A DNA stretch of 64,000 nucleotides. Source: Megascapheus bottae. Its lineage: Eukaryota; Chordata; Mammalia; Rodentia; Geomyidae. Location: positions 1,691,001-1,755,000 of the forward strand of contig JANJXV010000101.1 in assembly GCA_024803745.1 (NCBI GenBank). The letters are read 5' to 3'. Both the position numbers and the translations under genes were made by a program. Below are positions 31,801 to 42,554 of the stretch, one piece after another. The stretch's first letter is position 1; each line of letters opens with the position of its first letter. The notes below the pieces were generated by a model that had not been told where the DNA came from, did not search any database, and saw only the letters and a program-made list of their open reading frames with translations.

Positions 31801-33059
31801 AATTGAAGTTCATATAACATAAAATATACCATTACATCAACTTTGTAGGATATGTTTTTCAAAAGAACTAATTTCAAAGTAAATTGAGGATTCCCTAACT
31901 TAAATATGCCAAAACCAGTAAGGGAGACAGCACTCTCCAGACATGCCTGTCCTTTCAAGTTATATTTCCCAAACCACCTAAACTCAAACGGCTCACAGCC
32001 ACCTCCATTCAGTTTAGGCTTCATTCTGCTGGAGTTGCTAACTGCCCATCTACATTAGCAAACTCAAAGTGGATCCAGCAATCTAGATTGGCTTCTCTGG
32101 ACAAAGAGCAATCTATCTTCATTTGTCCTTGAACAAAATGCCATACGGTGAAAAGTAACAAACATCTCTCTCTTACATTCAGAGGAGCTGAAAGTCTGGC
32201 ACCCAGGTTATCCAGCTTGGCTGCCCTCTGGTGAGAGCTCTTTCTGTATGGAGTCCTTGGTGCTTTCTCGTTATCTCTTTCTTCACAGGTAGAGGAAAGG
32301 GGAAGTCTAATCTCCCTTTCTCTTTTTACAGGTCACTGATCTGTCAGGAGGGTCCCCACCCTTGTAATTTCATTATCCTGTCATGACTCCAGCAAAGTCT
32401 GATCTCTCAACACCACCACACAGTGGGTTAGTGTTTCGATATATTAATAGGTGGTGCAGGGGAGGGAAAGCATTGGGTCTCCCCGAGGCCGAGCCGAGCC
32501 TGGGTGTAAATACACGGCCCATTTGTGCAGTGGGTGCAAAATACGGCGATGAGCTAAATGTCCCCACCCAGTGTCCAGATTCTGGCCCTGGTCTCAGGTG
32601 CGGGTACAGAGCAGTCAAGCCATGGCTGCCTGCCTCCTGCTCCAGAAGTGAGGCAAACATTTGCTGCTGGGATGGAAAGGCCTGCTTCTCTGTTTTGTCT
32701 GTGAAAACTGCCTCTCATAAATAAGAGATCAAACCAGGAACGCATATCAAAGCAGATGCAGCCAGAGCCGGGCTAGCCAGGAAGGAAGACAGAGAATTAT
32801 AAAATGAGTCTACAGCCCTTGAGCTGAGCATGACAAGGAAGGAAGAAGCAAAATCACCCCAGAACCTGAGGAATGTGCTACCCAGAGACTGTTCCACTAC
32901 TAACAGGAATGGATCACCCAACTAATTCATCTGTCTAACCACCCAACGTGGAAAACTGCACCTCTTAGGACACAGAGACCCTGGGAATGGATCAGTTGTA
33001 TAACCAAACCACCTGGCTACCTTCCCACTCAGCCATGTCAGCAATTTAAGTGTTCAGAT
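31801..33059. other. Low-copy DNA with GC-richer core, no gene proved
   Basis: The part 32330-32740 is GC-richer than its surroundings. It is open for 113 codons on plus (32383-32724) and 95 on minus (32373-32660), and a pyrimidine tract plus AG (TCTCTTTTTACAG) ends at 32331. That is a possible splice acceptor. No domain is recognised, so I do not call an exon. Confidence 0.4.
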
Positions 33060-33180
33060 CAGTAGAGACCGGAGTTGGAATCCCATTTCCATCATTTACA
33101 CATTTAAATCACTTCTGGGTTAGGAACTTGAGCCCCACCAATCTACTTTCCAGACCTGTAAAACTGGGATAACGGATTGG
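33060..33180 (-). mobile_element. MIR SINE
   Basis: GAGTTGGAATCCCATTTCC ... AGGAACTTGAGC ... CCTGTAAAACTGGGATAAC is a MIR core read on the minus strand. Confidence 0.72.
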
Positions 33181-33400
33181 GTGCTGATGGGCTCGTGCCA
33201 GTCCTCCTAGCTACTCAGGAGGCTGAGATCTGAGGATCACAGTTCAAAGCCAGCCCAGAAAGGAATATCCCTGAGATTCACCAATTAACTACTGCCCCCT
33301 CTAAAAGACCAAAAGGAGCGCTGTGGCTCAGTTGACATTGATGCTAGCCTTGAGCAAAAAAAGCTCAGGGACAGCACCCAGGCCCTGAGCTCGAGTGGTG
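33181..33400 (+). mobile_element. B1-ID composite SINE
   Basis: B1-like half, linker and tRNA-like half are all present on the plus strand. It lacks a clear A-tail and ends at GAGCTCGAGTGG. Confidence 0.83.
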
Positions 33401-33814
33401 GCATGCACTCACAGGCATACCGGTTTCCTCTGAGTCACGAGACACCTGAGTAGTGAGGTTGACCACACTTGAGGGCCCATGGCTTCAGAGATACCTGCCA
33501 ACATTTCCTATCCCAGGCCTCACAGAGCTGCAGTGAGGAGGAAAAGCTACATGCTGGGAAATGACCCCCTGGCCTACAGGATATGGTGGGCTCCCTTGGC
33601 TTTGCCCTAAGACAGAAAAGGCTCACAAGGCCTTCTTCACCCAAAGCCCTCAGGTCCCATCTGGATCTTAGGAGAACTGATAGAAATCCTGAGCATTCAT
33701 TCCTGTGGAAGAGCTCTTTCTCTCCTGCATCTAAGCGCAAGACAGCTCTAAGCTGACCTTGGAGTCCCTGGAGTCTAGGACAGCTTCAAAACAGTACATA
33801 GAAGAAAGCATGCC
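33401..33814. other. Low-copy DNA, no gene recognised
   Basis: A 101-codon minus-strand frame (33435-33740) has no recognised domain. Confidence 0.45.
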
Positions 33815-33930
33815 CGTTAGGGACCCGCCATTCTGGGTTGGAAAACTGGCTCCATCAGTTGGCCACTTGTTCATGTTACTGAACCCCCAGATTCTCATCA
33901 GTAATGAAAATGATGATCCATTGTTTTAAA
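33815..33930 (-). mobile_element. MIR SINE fragment
   Basis: TGGGTTGGAAAACTGGCTCC ... CACTTGTTCATGTTACTGAACC ... TCTCATCAGTAATGAAAATGATGATCC follows MIR order on the minus strand. Confidence 0.65.
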
Positions 33931-34044
33931 GCAGACTGTCCGAAACATCTAAGTGAGAAATGGGAAAAGTGAATTTCCTGCACTCAACTGGGGAGAATGC
34001 TATGCATGATGAACCTACCAACAGTCGTTGTGATAAAACTGTGG

Positions 34045-34136
34045 ATGAACATTTGCTAACTGTGTTGACTGCTGTTGGCGTCCCCTGCACCCCTGACTAT
34101 CAACCCATTTTATCTTCTAAAGAACCCTGAGAGAAA
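34045..34136 (+). mobile_element. Possible MIR 5' fragment
   Basis: AACATTTGCTAACTGTGTTGAC ... CAACCCATTTTATC suits the MIR 5' side on the plus strand. Short and diverged. Confidence 0.4.
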
Positions 34137-34345
34137 CCGATAGCTCTCATCCCAGCCACTCAGGAGGCTGGGGTCTGAGGATCATGGTTCAAAGCCAGCC
34201 CAGGTAGGAAAGTCTGTGAGACTCGTATCTCCAATTAGCCATAATAAGAAAAAAAAAGCCAGAAGAGGAGATGTGGCTCAAGTGCTAGCCTTGAGTAAAA
34301 AAGCTCAAGGACAGCACCCAAACCGTGAGTTCAAGCCCAGGACAC
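34137..34345 (+). mobile_element. B1-ID composite SINE
   Basis: A nearly complete element whose 3' end passes straight into (CA)n at 34341-34360 and then a long purine tract. This suggests the tail seeded the microsatellite. Confidence 0.87.
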
Positions 34346-34566
34346 ACACACACACACACAGAGGAGGGGGGGAGAGGGAGGAGAAGGGGGAGGGAGGGGG
34401 AGGGAGGGGGAGGGAGGGGGAGGGAGGGAGAGGGAGGGAGAGGGAGGGAGAGGGAGGGGGGAGGGGGGAGGGGAGAGGGAGAGAGGGAGAGAGGGAGAGA
34501 GGGAGAGAGGGAGAGAGGGAGAGAGGGAGAGAGGAAGAGGGAGAGGGAGAGAGGGAGAGAGAGAAG
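34341..34566. repeat. (CA)n then long (GGGA/GA)n purine tract
   Basis: Twenty bases of CA are followed by about 205 bases of purine: GGGGGAGGGA blocks, then GAGAGG blocks. Open frames on both strands (86-140 codons) come from this low complexity. Confidence 0.95.
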
Positions 34567-34579
34567 CACAGCAGAGGCA

Positions 34580-34992
34580 GTGTGATGGTTAGTCTTGAAT
34601 GGCATCCTGATTGGCTTGGGGGATACCTAGGAAGTTAGGAAAGGCCACCTTGGGGTGTGTCTGAGTCCTTTCCTGAGAGCAATAACTGAAGGGAAGACCC
34701 AATGAAGGGGTAGAAATCTCTCTGAAAGTGAGCAGAATCCTCCCAGGGCCTAATCAGGGTAAGAGGAAAAAGGGAAAGGAAGCCACCTCAAGCAAACTTT
34801 CTCCTTCTCCCTCCCTTCTCTTCCTCATCCTCTCAATCCCTCCCCTCTCCTCTTTGGCCACCAGGACATAACTTGCTTTGATCTTTCCTGCACCATTCCT
34901 ACCAGAATGACCTTAAGCACAGAGCAAATGCCTTTTCTCTTAGGTTGTTTTCTCTGTTGTTTGTCCCAGCAATGAGAACTTAATCAACAGGG
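34580..34992 (+). mobile_element. Probable mid-age interspersed repeat, family not named
   Basis: TGATGGTTAGTCTTGAATGGC at the start and CAGCAATGAGAACTTAATCAAC at the end match the edges of a common mammalian/rodent repeat that opens 'tgatggttaatcttgattgtcaa' and closes 'cagcaatgagaaaagtaactaatac'. I cannot assign the family name safely. Confidence 0.5.
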
Positions 34993-34999
34993 AACATGC

Positions 35000-35110
35000 T
35001 TGGGTATCTCTGCTTTGTAGGAAACTGAGGCACAGGGAAGCGGCAAGCCTGTAGTCAAGGGCAAGGGCAAGGTCACAAGATGATAGGAGCCCGCATCAGA
35101 ATTCAAGAAA
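35000..35110 (+). mobile_element. MIR SINE fragment
   Basis: TTTGTAGGAAACTGAGGCACAGGGAAG followed by AAGGTCACAAGATG is the MIR core. Confidence 0.8.
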
Positions 35111-35770
35111 GCCATCTAGCCTGGAGCCATGCTTCTTAGTCCCTCTGTTGTTCTTCTTTCACCTGCTCTTCAGCCAGAGGTGGCCTTAGACGTGGCAAAG
35201 CCCCACATTAACTCGGGCACGCTGCCACTTTTGTCTTTGCATCACTTGGTTCAAATATTCTGCCCCTGGCAGAACATTTCCCTACCTCACAGGCATCTTG
35301 GCAACAATTATAAACTTCTTATTAAATTCTTATTAACTCATTAGAGAATTTTAAAAAAAAAGCACTGCTCAAATTAACCACATCAACCATTAGTCTTCTC
35401 TCAGTTTGTGAATCCCATTTGCTCTCAGGAATAACAAGGAATGAGATCAGATGATAAATGATAGTATTTATGGGCTGTTTGGGTTGCAATTTCTCCCAGT
35501 GTGAGGGTTTAAAATCATTGGTCCTGAGCTGATCAGATTAAATCATGTTAGGTATGGCTCAAGCCTTCACATGGCTTCTTCTGAGCATTATTTGTTCTAA
35601 GTAAATATTATTTGATAATATGCAGATTCCCAATCCTACAAATAAATTTCCCTAAAGCAGTGTCTTCCATACTTACCGTGACTCTTGGGTTGCAAGAAAC
35701 ATAACTAGAACTGATTTGAACCAAAAGTAAGGAAGGGAAAGATTGATCGTGCTGTGTAAGAGCAGGAAGA
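35111..35770. other. Low-copy DNA, no gene recognised
   Basis: Frames of 67-71 codons have no domain. No transposon recognised. Confidence 0.5.
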
Positions 35771-35995
35771 TGGCTGGGGGCTCAGATATGTAATCTGAGC
35801 TACAGAGAGGCTGAGACCTGAGGATCTTGGTTTGAAGCCAGCCCAAGCAGGAAAAGTCTATGAGACTCATCTCCAATTAACTATTCAAAAAGCCACAAGT
35901 GGAGCTGTGATTTAAGTGGTAGAATGCCAGCCCTGAGTGAAAAATCTCAGGGACAGTGCCCAGGCCTTGAGTTCAAGCCCTTGTGCCAGCACAGA
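35771..35995 (+). mobile_element. B1-ID composite SINE
   Basis: Complete order on the plus strand. It runs without a gap into a purine-rich tract, like the copy at 34137. Confidence 0.86.
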
Positions 35996-36160
35996 AGAAA
36001 GACAGAAAGAGAGAGGAGAAAGGTGGAAGGGAAGGAAGAGAGGGAGAGAGAGGAAGGGAAGAGAAAACAAAGTGAGGCAAAGAGAGGGAGAAAGAAATCA
36101 AGAGAAAAATAGAGGAAGAGAGAGAAATAAAAGGAGACAGAGAGAAAGGCAACAGACAAG
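35995..36160. repeat. Purine tract (GAAA/GGAA/GAGA)n
   Basis: About 165 bases of mostly purine directly 3' of a SINE. It is less pure than the other purine tracts. The lysine/arginine/glutamate frames here are artefacts. Confidence 0.9.
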
Positions 36161-36249
36161 AAAATGGCTTAGTAGTTTCTTTAAAAGCATACATTTGCCA
36201 TGTAACCAGCTTTCCCATGCCCTTGTACTTTTAAGAGAAAGACTATGAA

Positions 36250-36680
36250 AGTCTATGTCCACAAAAAGATATATAGCCAAATGTACAAGACACTATTACT
36301 CATCATTTTCAGTCAGAAATTGAAAGTTGGGGGGGGAGAAACCACCCAACAACAGACAAATGGATCAATCATGAACTACTGGACTATTGATGTGAGGATC
36401 AACAGAAACATATCTTCAAATTATTATGCTGAATTAAACAAGCCAGACCAAAACACAGAATACATATTGTAGAGTTCCCTGTACACAAAATACTAGAAAA
36501 TAAAAATTACTTGTGACGGAAACAGATCGGTGGTTGCCTGGGGTTTAGAGGGCAATGAAGAGAAAGGCCTCAAAGGGGCTCCAGTACACGCTGGGATGCT
36601 GTGGATCTATTCACGGTATTGGTGGTGACTCAAGGAACATCCTCTAATGACACACGTGAAAACGTACACAAGCTATTACA
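36250..36680 (+). mobile_element. Old L1M 3' UTR
   Basis: AAATTATTATGCTGAATTAAACAAGCCAGAC ... GAATACATATTGTAGAGTTCC ... CAGATCGGTGGTTGCCTGGGG follows old L1M 3' UTR order word by word. No ORF remains. Confidence 0.78.
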
Positions 36681-36799
36681 TCAACCGCATCTCCTGTCAC
36701 CCCTGTCGTTGGGAGGTAGGTCTAGTTCCAGAAGAAATAGATACCCAAACACAGTCTCAAAAGGGATTCATCGTAAGCCAAAACTATATTGCAATTTTT

Positions 36800-36945
36800 T
36801 TTTATCTCTTCTACTGAGAACGATGAAAGGACTGACGCTGATCAAGATGCATGTGCTCATAAACTGACATGTGGAAGTGAAACTCCTTTGTACAACGAGT
36901 GAAAGATTATAATAAAGTTACAATAAAAATATGACGGCTACAAAT
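36800..36945 (+). mobile_element. Possible rodent L1 3' tail
   Basis: GATCAAGATGCATGTGCTC ... GAAACTCCTTTGTACAACG ... AATAAAGTTACAATAAAAATA resembles a rodent L1 3' end. It shares words with 4325-4425 and 59780-59820. Confidence 0.5.
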
Positions 36946-37130
36946 ATGTATTTAAATCACGCAATTTTTTTAGTGTAGGCAAATCAACTGTTGACTGAAA
37001 TATTAGGTGGTAAATGGCTGACATTAAGTGTGAGCTCTGACACGGCCAATGCTACTAAACAGTAAATTCTATCTGACGCCGAGTGACTCCAGGTTGTGCC
37101 TTTTGCCTCAATCCAAGTGTTTTCTATGAG
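36946..37130. other. Short low-copy stretch, candidate conserved element
   Basis: No repeat recognised. Contains ATCACGCAATT, TCAACTGTTGAC (a near-palindrome) and several CpGs (ACACGGCC, GACGCCGAG). Speculative. Confidence 0.3.
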
Positions 37131-37350
37131 TTGGGCATGATCTTGCACACCTGTAAGCCCAGAACTTGAGAGGCTGAGGCAGAGAACCTCAAATACACTG
37201 TCTCAAAAGACACAAAAGGACAGCAAGCAAACATTATTTTCTGTACCACACTCTGTTCTCAATTTCTCAAATTCTTGATCTAAATTTAAAACATTTGCCT
37301 AGGTCTTGAGTTGAGCTCTCAACACCAAAAAAAATGAAAACAAGAAGAAA
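37131..37350 (+). mobile_element. Old B1-like SINE with possible ID-like end
   Basis: GGGCATGATCTTGCACACCTGTAAGCCCAGAACTTGAGAGGCTGAGG is B1-like. A later TTGCCTAGGTCTTGAGTTGAGC and A-rich end may be an ID-like partner. Confidence 0.6.
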
Positions 37351-38025
37351 ACCCTGATAATCATTCCATATTTTCAAAAAATCTATCTTTGTGGCCTTCA
37401 AGTCCCTGAGGTCAGCCTTGTACAGAAAACAGCAGAGGAATGGGTAGCAAAAGACTGAAGGTTACCCCAAAACTACTTCCCAGGATGCTCTTTACAGGCA
37501 GGGGATGGCATTGCTTTTCAGTTGCCAAAGCACATTTCCAACATACCAGACACTGGTGAGTCACCTCATAGTTCCTGTGGTTTAGGCCCAGCTTACCTGG
37601 TCTGCAGCTTGTGGACCCCGTGTCCAGACAGCCGCGTGACTGGAGAAGAGTCTGCTGCTGCAGAGACATCATCCCCTTGATGGCTGGCTGATGGAGTTCA
37701 CTTTGAGGCTGCATGACGAAGGGAAAGGCCAGAGACGTGAGGTACCCCCAACCCTTCAGCCACTCTTCTTCCATCTAGAAATGCAAGGGCGTTGTCATGT
37801 AAAAGGGCAGGGCTTACAGACTGCCTTGCAGCTGTGAAAAAAAAAATCAACATGAGGGCGAAAGGCTTTGAAACCCAGCCATCAAACAGCAACTTCCCTG
37901 TTCCTGGAGATCTGTAGGAGAGCTCTTTCTTGGGGTGCACCTGTAGAACCTTCGAGTCTAATCTAAAATACCCTGTCAAGAAGAAGCTGAGGAGCAAGCA
38001 CAGCCCAGGTAGAAGAGAAGAAGCA
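37351..38025. other. Low-copy DNA, no gene recognised
   Basis: Minus-strand frames of 99 and 120 codons (37698-37997 and 37412-37774) overlap in different frames and show no domain I can identify. Confidence 0.45.
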
Positions 38026-38290
38026 TGCCGCCATCAGCGGGCTTCGCAGTGGATCAGAACTCTTTAACCCTTGCACCTGGACTGGGACCAGGTGGGGTTG
38101 ATTCTACCAAGACTCTGCTTGTAAACAACCCACACCTCTAGTTCCCCTGCCCTGGCCAATCAGATGAAAAAGCCATCACTCCTGGCCAATGGACAGACAG
38201 GTCTTTTGGTATGCTCTTGTCTCCAACCTTCAATAAAGCCATTGTTTTTCCTTTCAAAGAGCATGTGGGGCCTGTGACCTTCACATGGTC
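38026..38290 (+). mobile_element. Possible solo LTR
   Basis: The order of promoter-like signals suits an LTR: CCTGGCCAATCAG (about 38152) and CCTGGCCAATGGA (about 38182), two CCAAT boxes 30 bases apart, then a TATG region, then AATAAA at 38232-38237, then a short T-rich part ending near CTTCACA. I cannot fix the ends or see a primer-binding site or any internal viral gene, so a chance arrangement remains possible. Confidence 0.4.
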
Positions 38291-38554
38291 ACGAATTCCA
38301 TCCTTGCACCCTTCCGTTACTTGAAGCTTCTCTCCCTCCCTCTCTCTTGCCCCCGTCCTGTTCCCCCTCCATTTTTCTATTTCATTCTCTCTCTACTGAA
38401 GTTATCCTGTGTCGTCTCTCCCCTCTGTAGTAAATCTCTCTCTACTTCCTACTATACTCTTTTAAGGACCCCTTGGTTGGCTACATAGGAGCTAGTTTTT
38501 GTTTGGAGAGTAAGCTTAAGGAATTATCTAATATTCTCCTGTGTGTGTTGTGTT
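38291..38554. other. Pyrimidine-rich low-copy DNA
   Basis: CTCTCC and CCCTCC words dominate 38325-38460. A TGTGTTGTG patch lies at 38540-38560. No gene or known repeat. Confidence 0.5.
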
Positions 38555-38700
38555 GTGTGTTGAGACTTGAACTCAGGCTTGGGCACTGTCCCTAAGCTTT
38601 TTCCTTTTTTTTTTTTTTTTTGCTCAAGGCTAATGCTCTACCACTTGAGCCACAGATCTACTTTTGGCTTTTTTTTTTCAGTAGTTAATTGGAAATAAGA

Positions 38701-39128
38701 GTGTCAGGTACGGGGCCGGGAGTTTGGCCTACCGGTAGAGTGCTTGCCTAGCATGCATGAAGACCCAGGTTCGATTCCTCAGTAATACATACATAGAAAA
38801 AAGCTGGAAGTGGTGCTGTAACTCAAGTGGTAGAGCACTAGCCTTGAGAAAAAGACTAAGGATGGGCCAGGAGTTTGGCCTAGTGGTTAAAGTGCTTGCC
38901 TAGCATGCATGAAGACCCGGGTTCAGTTCCTCGGTACCACATGTAGAAAAAAGCCGAAGTGGTGCTGAGGCTCAAGTGGTAGAGCTCTAGCCTTGAGAAA
39001 GTCCAAGGACAGTGCTCAGGCCCTGAGCTCAAGCCCAGGACTGGCAAAAAAAAGAGAAAAAGACTAAGGACAGTGCTCAGGCCCTGAGTTCAAGCCCCAT
39101 GACTGGCAAAAAAAAAAGTCTCAGGTAC
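38701..39128 (+). mobile_element. Middle ID-ID SINE, itself split
   Basis: The first unit and half of the second run 38712-38862. The rest of the second unit (CAGTGCTCAGGCCCTGAG ... A-tail) runs 39070-39117. GTGTCAGGTAC (38701-38711) and GTCTCAGGTAC (39118-39128) flank it as target duplication. Confidence 0.92.
38846..39070 (+). mobile_element. Inner young ID-ID SINE
   Basis: A complete copy of the GTTAAA subfamily sits inside the middle element. GAGAAAAAGACTAAGGA is perfectly duplicated at 38846-38862 and 39054-39070 (17 bases), so the element is 38863-39053. Confidence 0.95.
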
Positions 39129-39160
39129 TTTCTGCCCAGGATGGTTTTGAACCATAAGCT

Positions 39161-40612
39161 ACCTGCTGAATTACAGAATGCATACCTGTCCAACGGGCCC
39201 GTTAGACTACCTTCTTTCTACATCAGAAAGAAATGTCCCACAAACATCCTTGGAATGGAAGTGATGGTTTCTGGGTCCATCTTGAGTCTTGGTACAGGAC
39301 ACCAGTAAAGAGAGGAAATAGGAAAAGACTCTTGTTCCACATCACTGAACCTAAATAGAGTTCATGCTGTAGGGACATTAAAATTCTTGTCCTTTTCTTT
39401 TCCCCCTCAAGCCTTTTATGACTTCTGATTTCCCATCTGAGCGAGATGATGAAGAAGAAGCCTCCTATAAAGACAAGAGCGGGCAGAGACAAAGCAAGCC
39501 CTGAAACTTCTGGGATACACATAAATGCCGGGTGCCTAAGGATGTTTAAATTTCAGACAACCAACGATTCTTTTTTTTTTCTTTGAGGGCAAGTAGGATC
39601 TAAATATTGCATGAAACAGACTTCTTTTGGCAAAATGATTCACAGTCTATCTACAGTTCAGATCTAACCGGGTATCTTGCACCTTACCTGACATCTCTGC
39701 TCTTTTCCTCCATTCGCACCCAGCTGCCAGGTGTGCCAGGGTCTAGACAGCATCTCAGCTGATGCTGACTCGACTGCAGAGACCATGCCCCGAACCACAG
39801 GCCAGACCACGGTGGTTCCGTTGACACTGCGTCCTGACACGCAATCACCTTGGGTTGTCCATTTCTCAGTGTGTGAAGAGCAGGCATCGAGGGGAACCAT
39901 CAACCAGCAATCCACCTCATAGACATTGTAGCCCTCCTCTTCCTGGGGACCCTGGAGAAAGCAGTGATCTGAATGAGTTCTGAGCAGACTCCCACAGGGG
40001 ACAGGGACCTGCTTGGATGGTAGAAGGCAACCCTAGGGTCCTTATGAGAATACTAATGTCCTCAGACCCCTGCCAAATGAAATCACATGGTGGAGGGTGG
40101 GGGACAGGGGCTGGGTGTCTGGCTGGCCTCAACACCTGTGCGGAAATAGCAGCAATTCTTCAGGACCTGGAATCCAACTGGAGAGTATGATGAGAGATTG
40201 CCTTCAGCAATATAGTGGATTCTAAGACACTGGACCAGCAGCGACATCTCCGGCTACTTGATTCCCCAAGCATGGCCTTGCTTCCTCTGTTCCTCACCTT
40301 TAGATTTCTTTTCTGCCTAATGCCATCAGCCACCTTTTCTGTCATCTCTTGTGCCACAGAAACTCCGGCTGCTACACTTCTGCAGGGAAAGAATGAATTA
40401 AATTATACTACATTGGAGTTTTAGAGAACTTTTGTTTTGTCACAAGTCTAGCTTTGTTGGTTTTTTTTGTTTGTGTGTGTGTGTGTTGTTGTTGTTTTTA
40501 AAATGAAGTCTAGAGAAACATTACCAACCCACATAAGTTTCTTGTTCTCCAGAGCTGACGACACAGATAATGAAGCCTAATGTTGATAATGATTGTTCTA
40601 GACAAAAGATAG
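39161..40612. other. Low-copy DNA, no gene recognised
   Basis: Open frames up to 99 codons occur on both strands, often overlapping (39664-39922 is open on plus and minus). No domain recognised. A (GT)n patch lies at about 40472-40490. Confidence 0.45.
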
Positions 40613-40613
40613 C

Positions 40614-40665
40614 AGGGAGGATGGAGGGAGGGAGGAAGAGAGAGAGAGAGAGAAAGAGAGAGAGA
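40614..40665. repeat. (GGGA/GA)n purine repeat
   Basis: GGAGGGAGGG followed by GA units. Short and imperfect. Confidence 0.9.
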
Positions 40666-41924
40666 ATCATAATATTTTTAAAAAGTATGTCATGGGTTGC
40701 ATTCATTTGGACACAAATAAGAAACCAGGCAGATACCAGGAGACCAGACTGAGTATTTTAAGTTTGTCATGCTTGAATAATGGATTATTGTGTGCAGGCT
40801 GATGATGGAATAATTCCACCAATCCCAACACTCTCCCCACCACCACCAGAAAAAAAAAATCATGCACTTTTCCCCTGCTGCCAAATACACAAAGAAAGCA
40901 GGACACCAGAATGAAATCTGTGCCGTAGGGAAGGAGTCCATTTCCTTCTCCTCTTGGGACTTCTCAGCAGGTAAATATTGATTACATTTTCCCAGTACCT
41001 CGAGCCATTATTTCTGATATGGCCACCTGCTCCCAGATATGAATTCCACATACCCACCCTCTGCCCCTCCCCCAAGGTCTCCATAAGGATAGCACATCAA
41101 CTGAGGAGAAAATTCTTTTTTTCTCCTGAAGAAGCTTGGCAAGAAAGACCTCTAATTAGGAGCATTTAATCCCTGTCTCTAATACTTGTTTCCTCAGAAA
41201 ATGACAACACGTGTCCACCCCGCAGATCGTTCTTCACCTCACACCACACCTGACGTTTGACAAGACAGGGACACCAGGCGAGGCCCAGAAGGTAGGACCA
41301 GGCTGGAAGACAACAGTGTCAGAGGCCTGGCACTTTTTGGTTCTCAAATGAATTATTGATGTCGCCTCAGGGATTTGTGGAGCGGCAGCGGTGGCAGGGG
41401 TGAGGAGACGGCTGGTGGTTTGTCCTGGAATTGGCACAAGGGCTGGTAATTAAGCCTGCTGACACTTCCAGGGTACCAATACTACTGCCAGCTGGCTGTC
41501 AAGTGCCCACCGTCTGATCCTGCCATCCACAGGAATACATTGTGGGCAAGATTTATGCACGGCCGTCTGTGGACGTCTGTCTCCTGACACTAGCTCTGTG
41601 GTCATGAGGGGGTGGGAGTGTTGGCTGTGTATGGCCTCAGCGAACCCTCCAGCTGCTGAGTCTAAGTGCTAGCCCAGCTTCCAAGAGCATGTAGTAAAAT
41701 TCCACTGCAGAAGGCAGGCCATGGAAGGAATGGTTCTGCTCTAGGTTGGGTTCCACTCAGCACCATAGAGCCAGCACCCTAGAATTACTCCACACCTGCA
41801 AGGCTGCATTTATCCACTAGCTCCATCTGCTGCTGGGTGACTTCCAGGGACGTTCACTCTGGACGCTGCCAGCTCGTCCTTCACCCTGAGCATCTGCCTG
41901 CAGGACAGAAGAGCCCTCAAGAAG
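40666..41924. other. Low-copy DNA, candidate conserved element
   Basis: No transposon recognised in 1.25 kb. The part 41380-41600 has GGCAGCGGTGGCAGG, GGTAATTAAGC and TTTATGCACGGCCG, which would suit a regulatory element. No gene recognised. Confidence 0.4.
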
Positions 41925-41929
41925 ACAGC

Positions 41930-42100
41930 TGCCTAGTGGTAGAGTGCTTGCCTAGCATGCATGAAGCCCTGGGTTTGATTCCACATACATAGAAAAGGCC
42001 AGAAATGGTGCTATGACTCAAGTGGTAGAGCATTAGCCTTGAGAAAGCTCAAGGACAATGCCCAGGCCCAGGACTGGCCAAAAAAAAAGAAAACTAAAAA
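41930..42100 (+). mobile_element. ID-ID composite SINE
   Basis: Starts at GCCTAGTGGTAGAGTGCTTGCC and keeps both units with small deletions and an A-tail at 42081-42100. The first 15 or so bases are missing. Confidence 0.87.
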
Positions 42101-42554
42101 AGGAACCAATAGCCAACACTAGGTGACTGTGATTAGTTAAGCATGCTCTATGCATCCATCCAATGAAATACAACTCAGTCAAGAAGACTGAGTATATATG
42201 TGCAAGCATTGAAGAAAAGTTATTGATTTGAAAAAATAGATCACAAAGTTGTATATTCCATACTATGATTATGTCCAGTGGGGTTTCAAATATATTGAGG
42301 GGGATGCTATTCCTGTGTCATTTCATTTTCTCACCTCTAATTTTATAAAAGGTTCAATTCTGGGGTTTAAGAAACTCAATAACACAATGAATTCTCTTTT
42401 CAGTACCATGAATTACCTTTTCACTTGGATTGCAAGAAAGACACTCATATAACTGAGATTGACCTCAGGAGAGCAGAGAGAAAGGGAGAATTGATGACTG
42501 GTTTTTCCTCCCCTGCCCTTGCCTATTTGTTTACTTTGTTATTTGTTTCTTTAT
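42101..42554. other. Low-copy DNA, no gene recognised
   Basis: A 67-codon plus-strand frame lacks a domain. The piece 42140-42300 may hold a weak old L1 trace (ATCCAATGAAATACAACTCAGTC). Confidence 0.4.

Larger units (their letters stand above)
38555..39160 (-). mobile_element. Outer B1-ID SINE, split by insertion
   Basis: The minus-strand tRNA-like half (GGCTAATGCTCTACCACTTGAGCC, about 38627-38650) with an internal T-run expansion lies left of 38711. Its continuation (TCAGGTACTTTCTGCCCAGGATGGTTTTGAACC) resumes at 39121. The interval holds two younger plus-strand SINEs. Confidence 0.82.

Noticed and set aside
34216..34638. 140-codon arginine/glycine/glutamate-rich frame
   Set aside because: Translation of a SINE end plus purine tract; both strands are open.
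39664..39922. Coding exon in overlapping 83-, 67- and 63-codon frames
   Set aside because: Open on both strands, no domain, and no clear splice signals.
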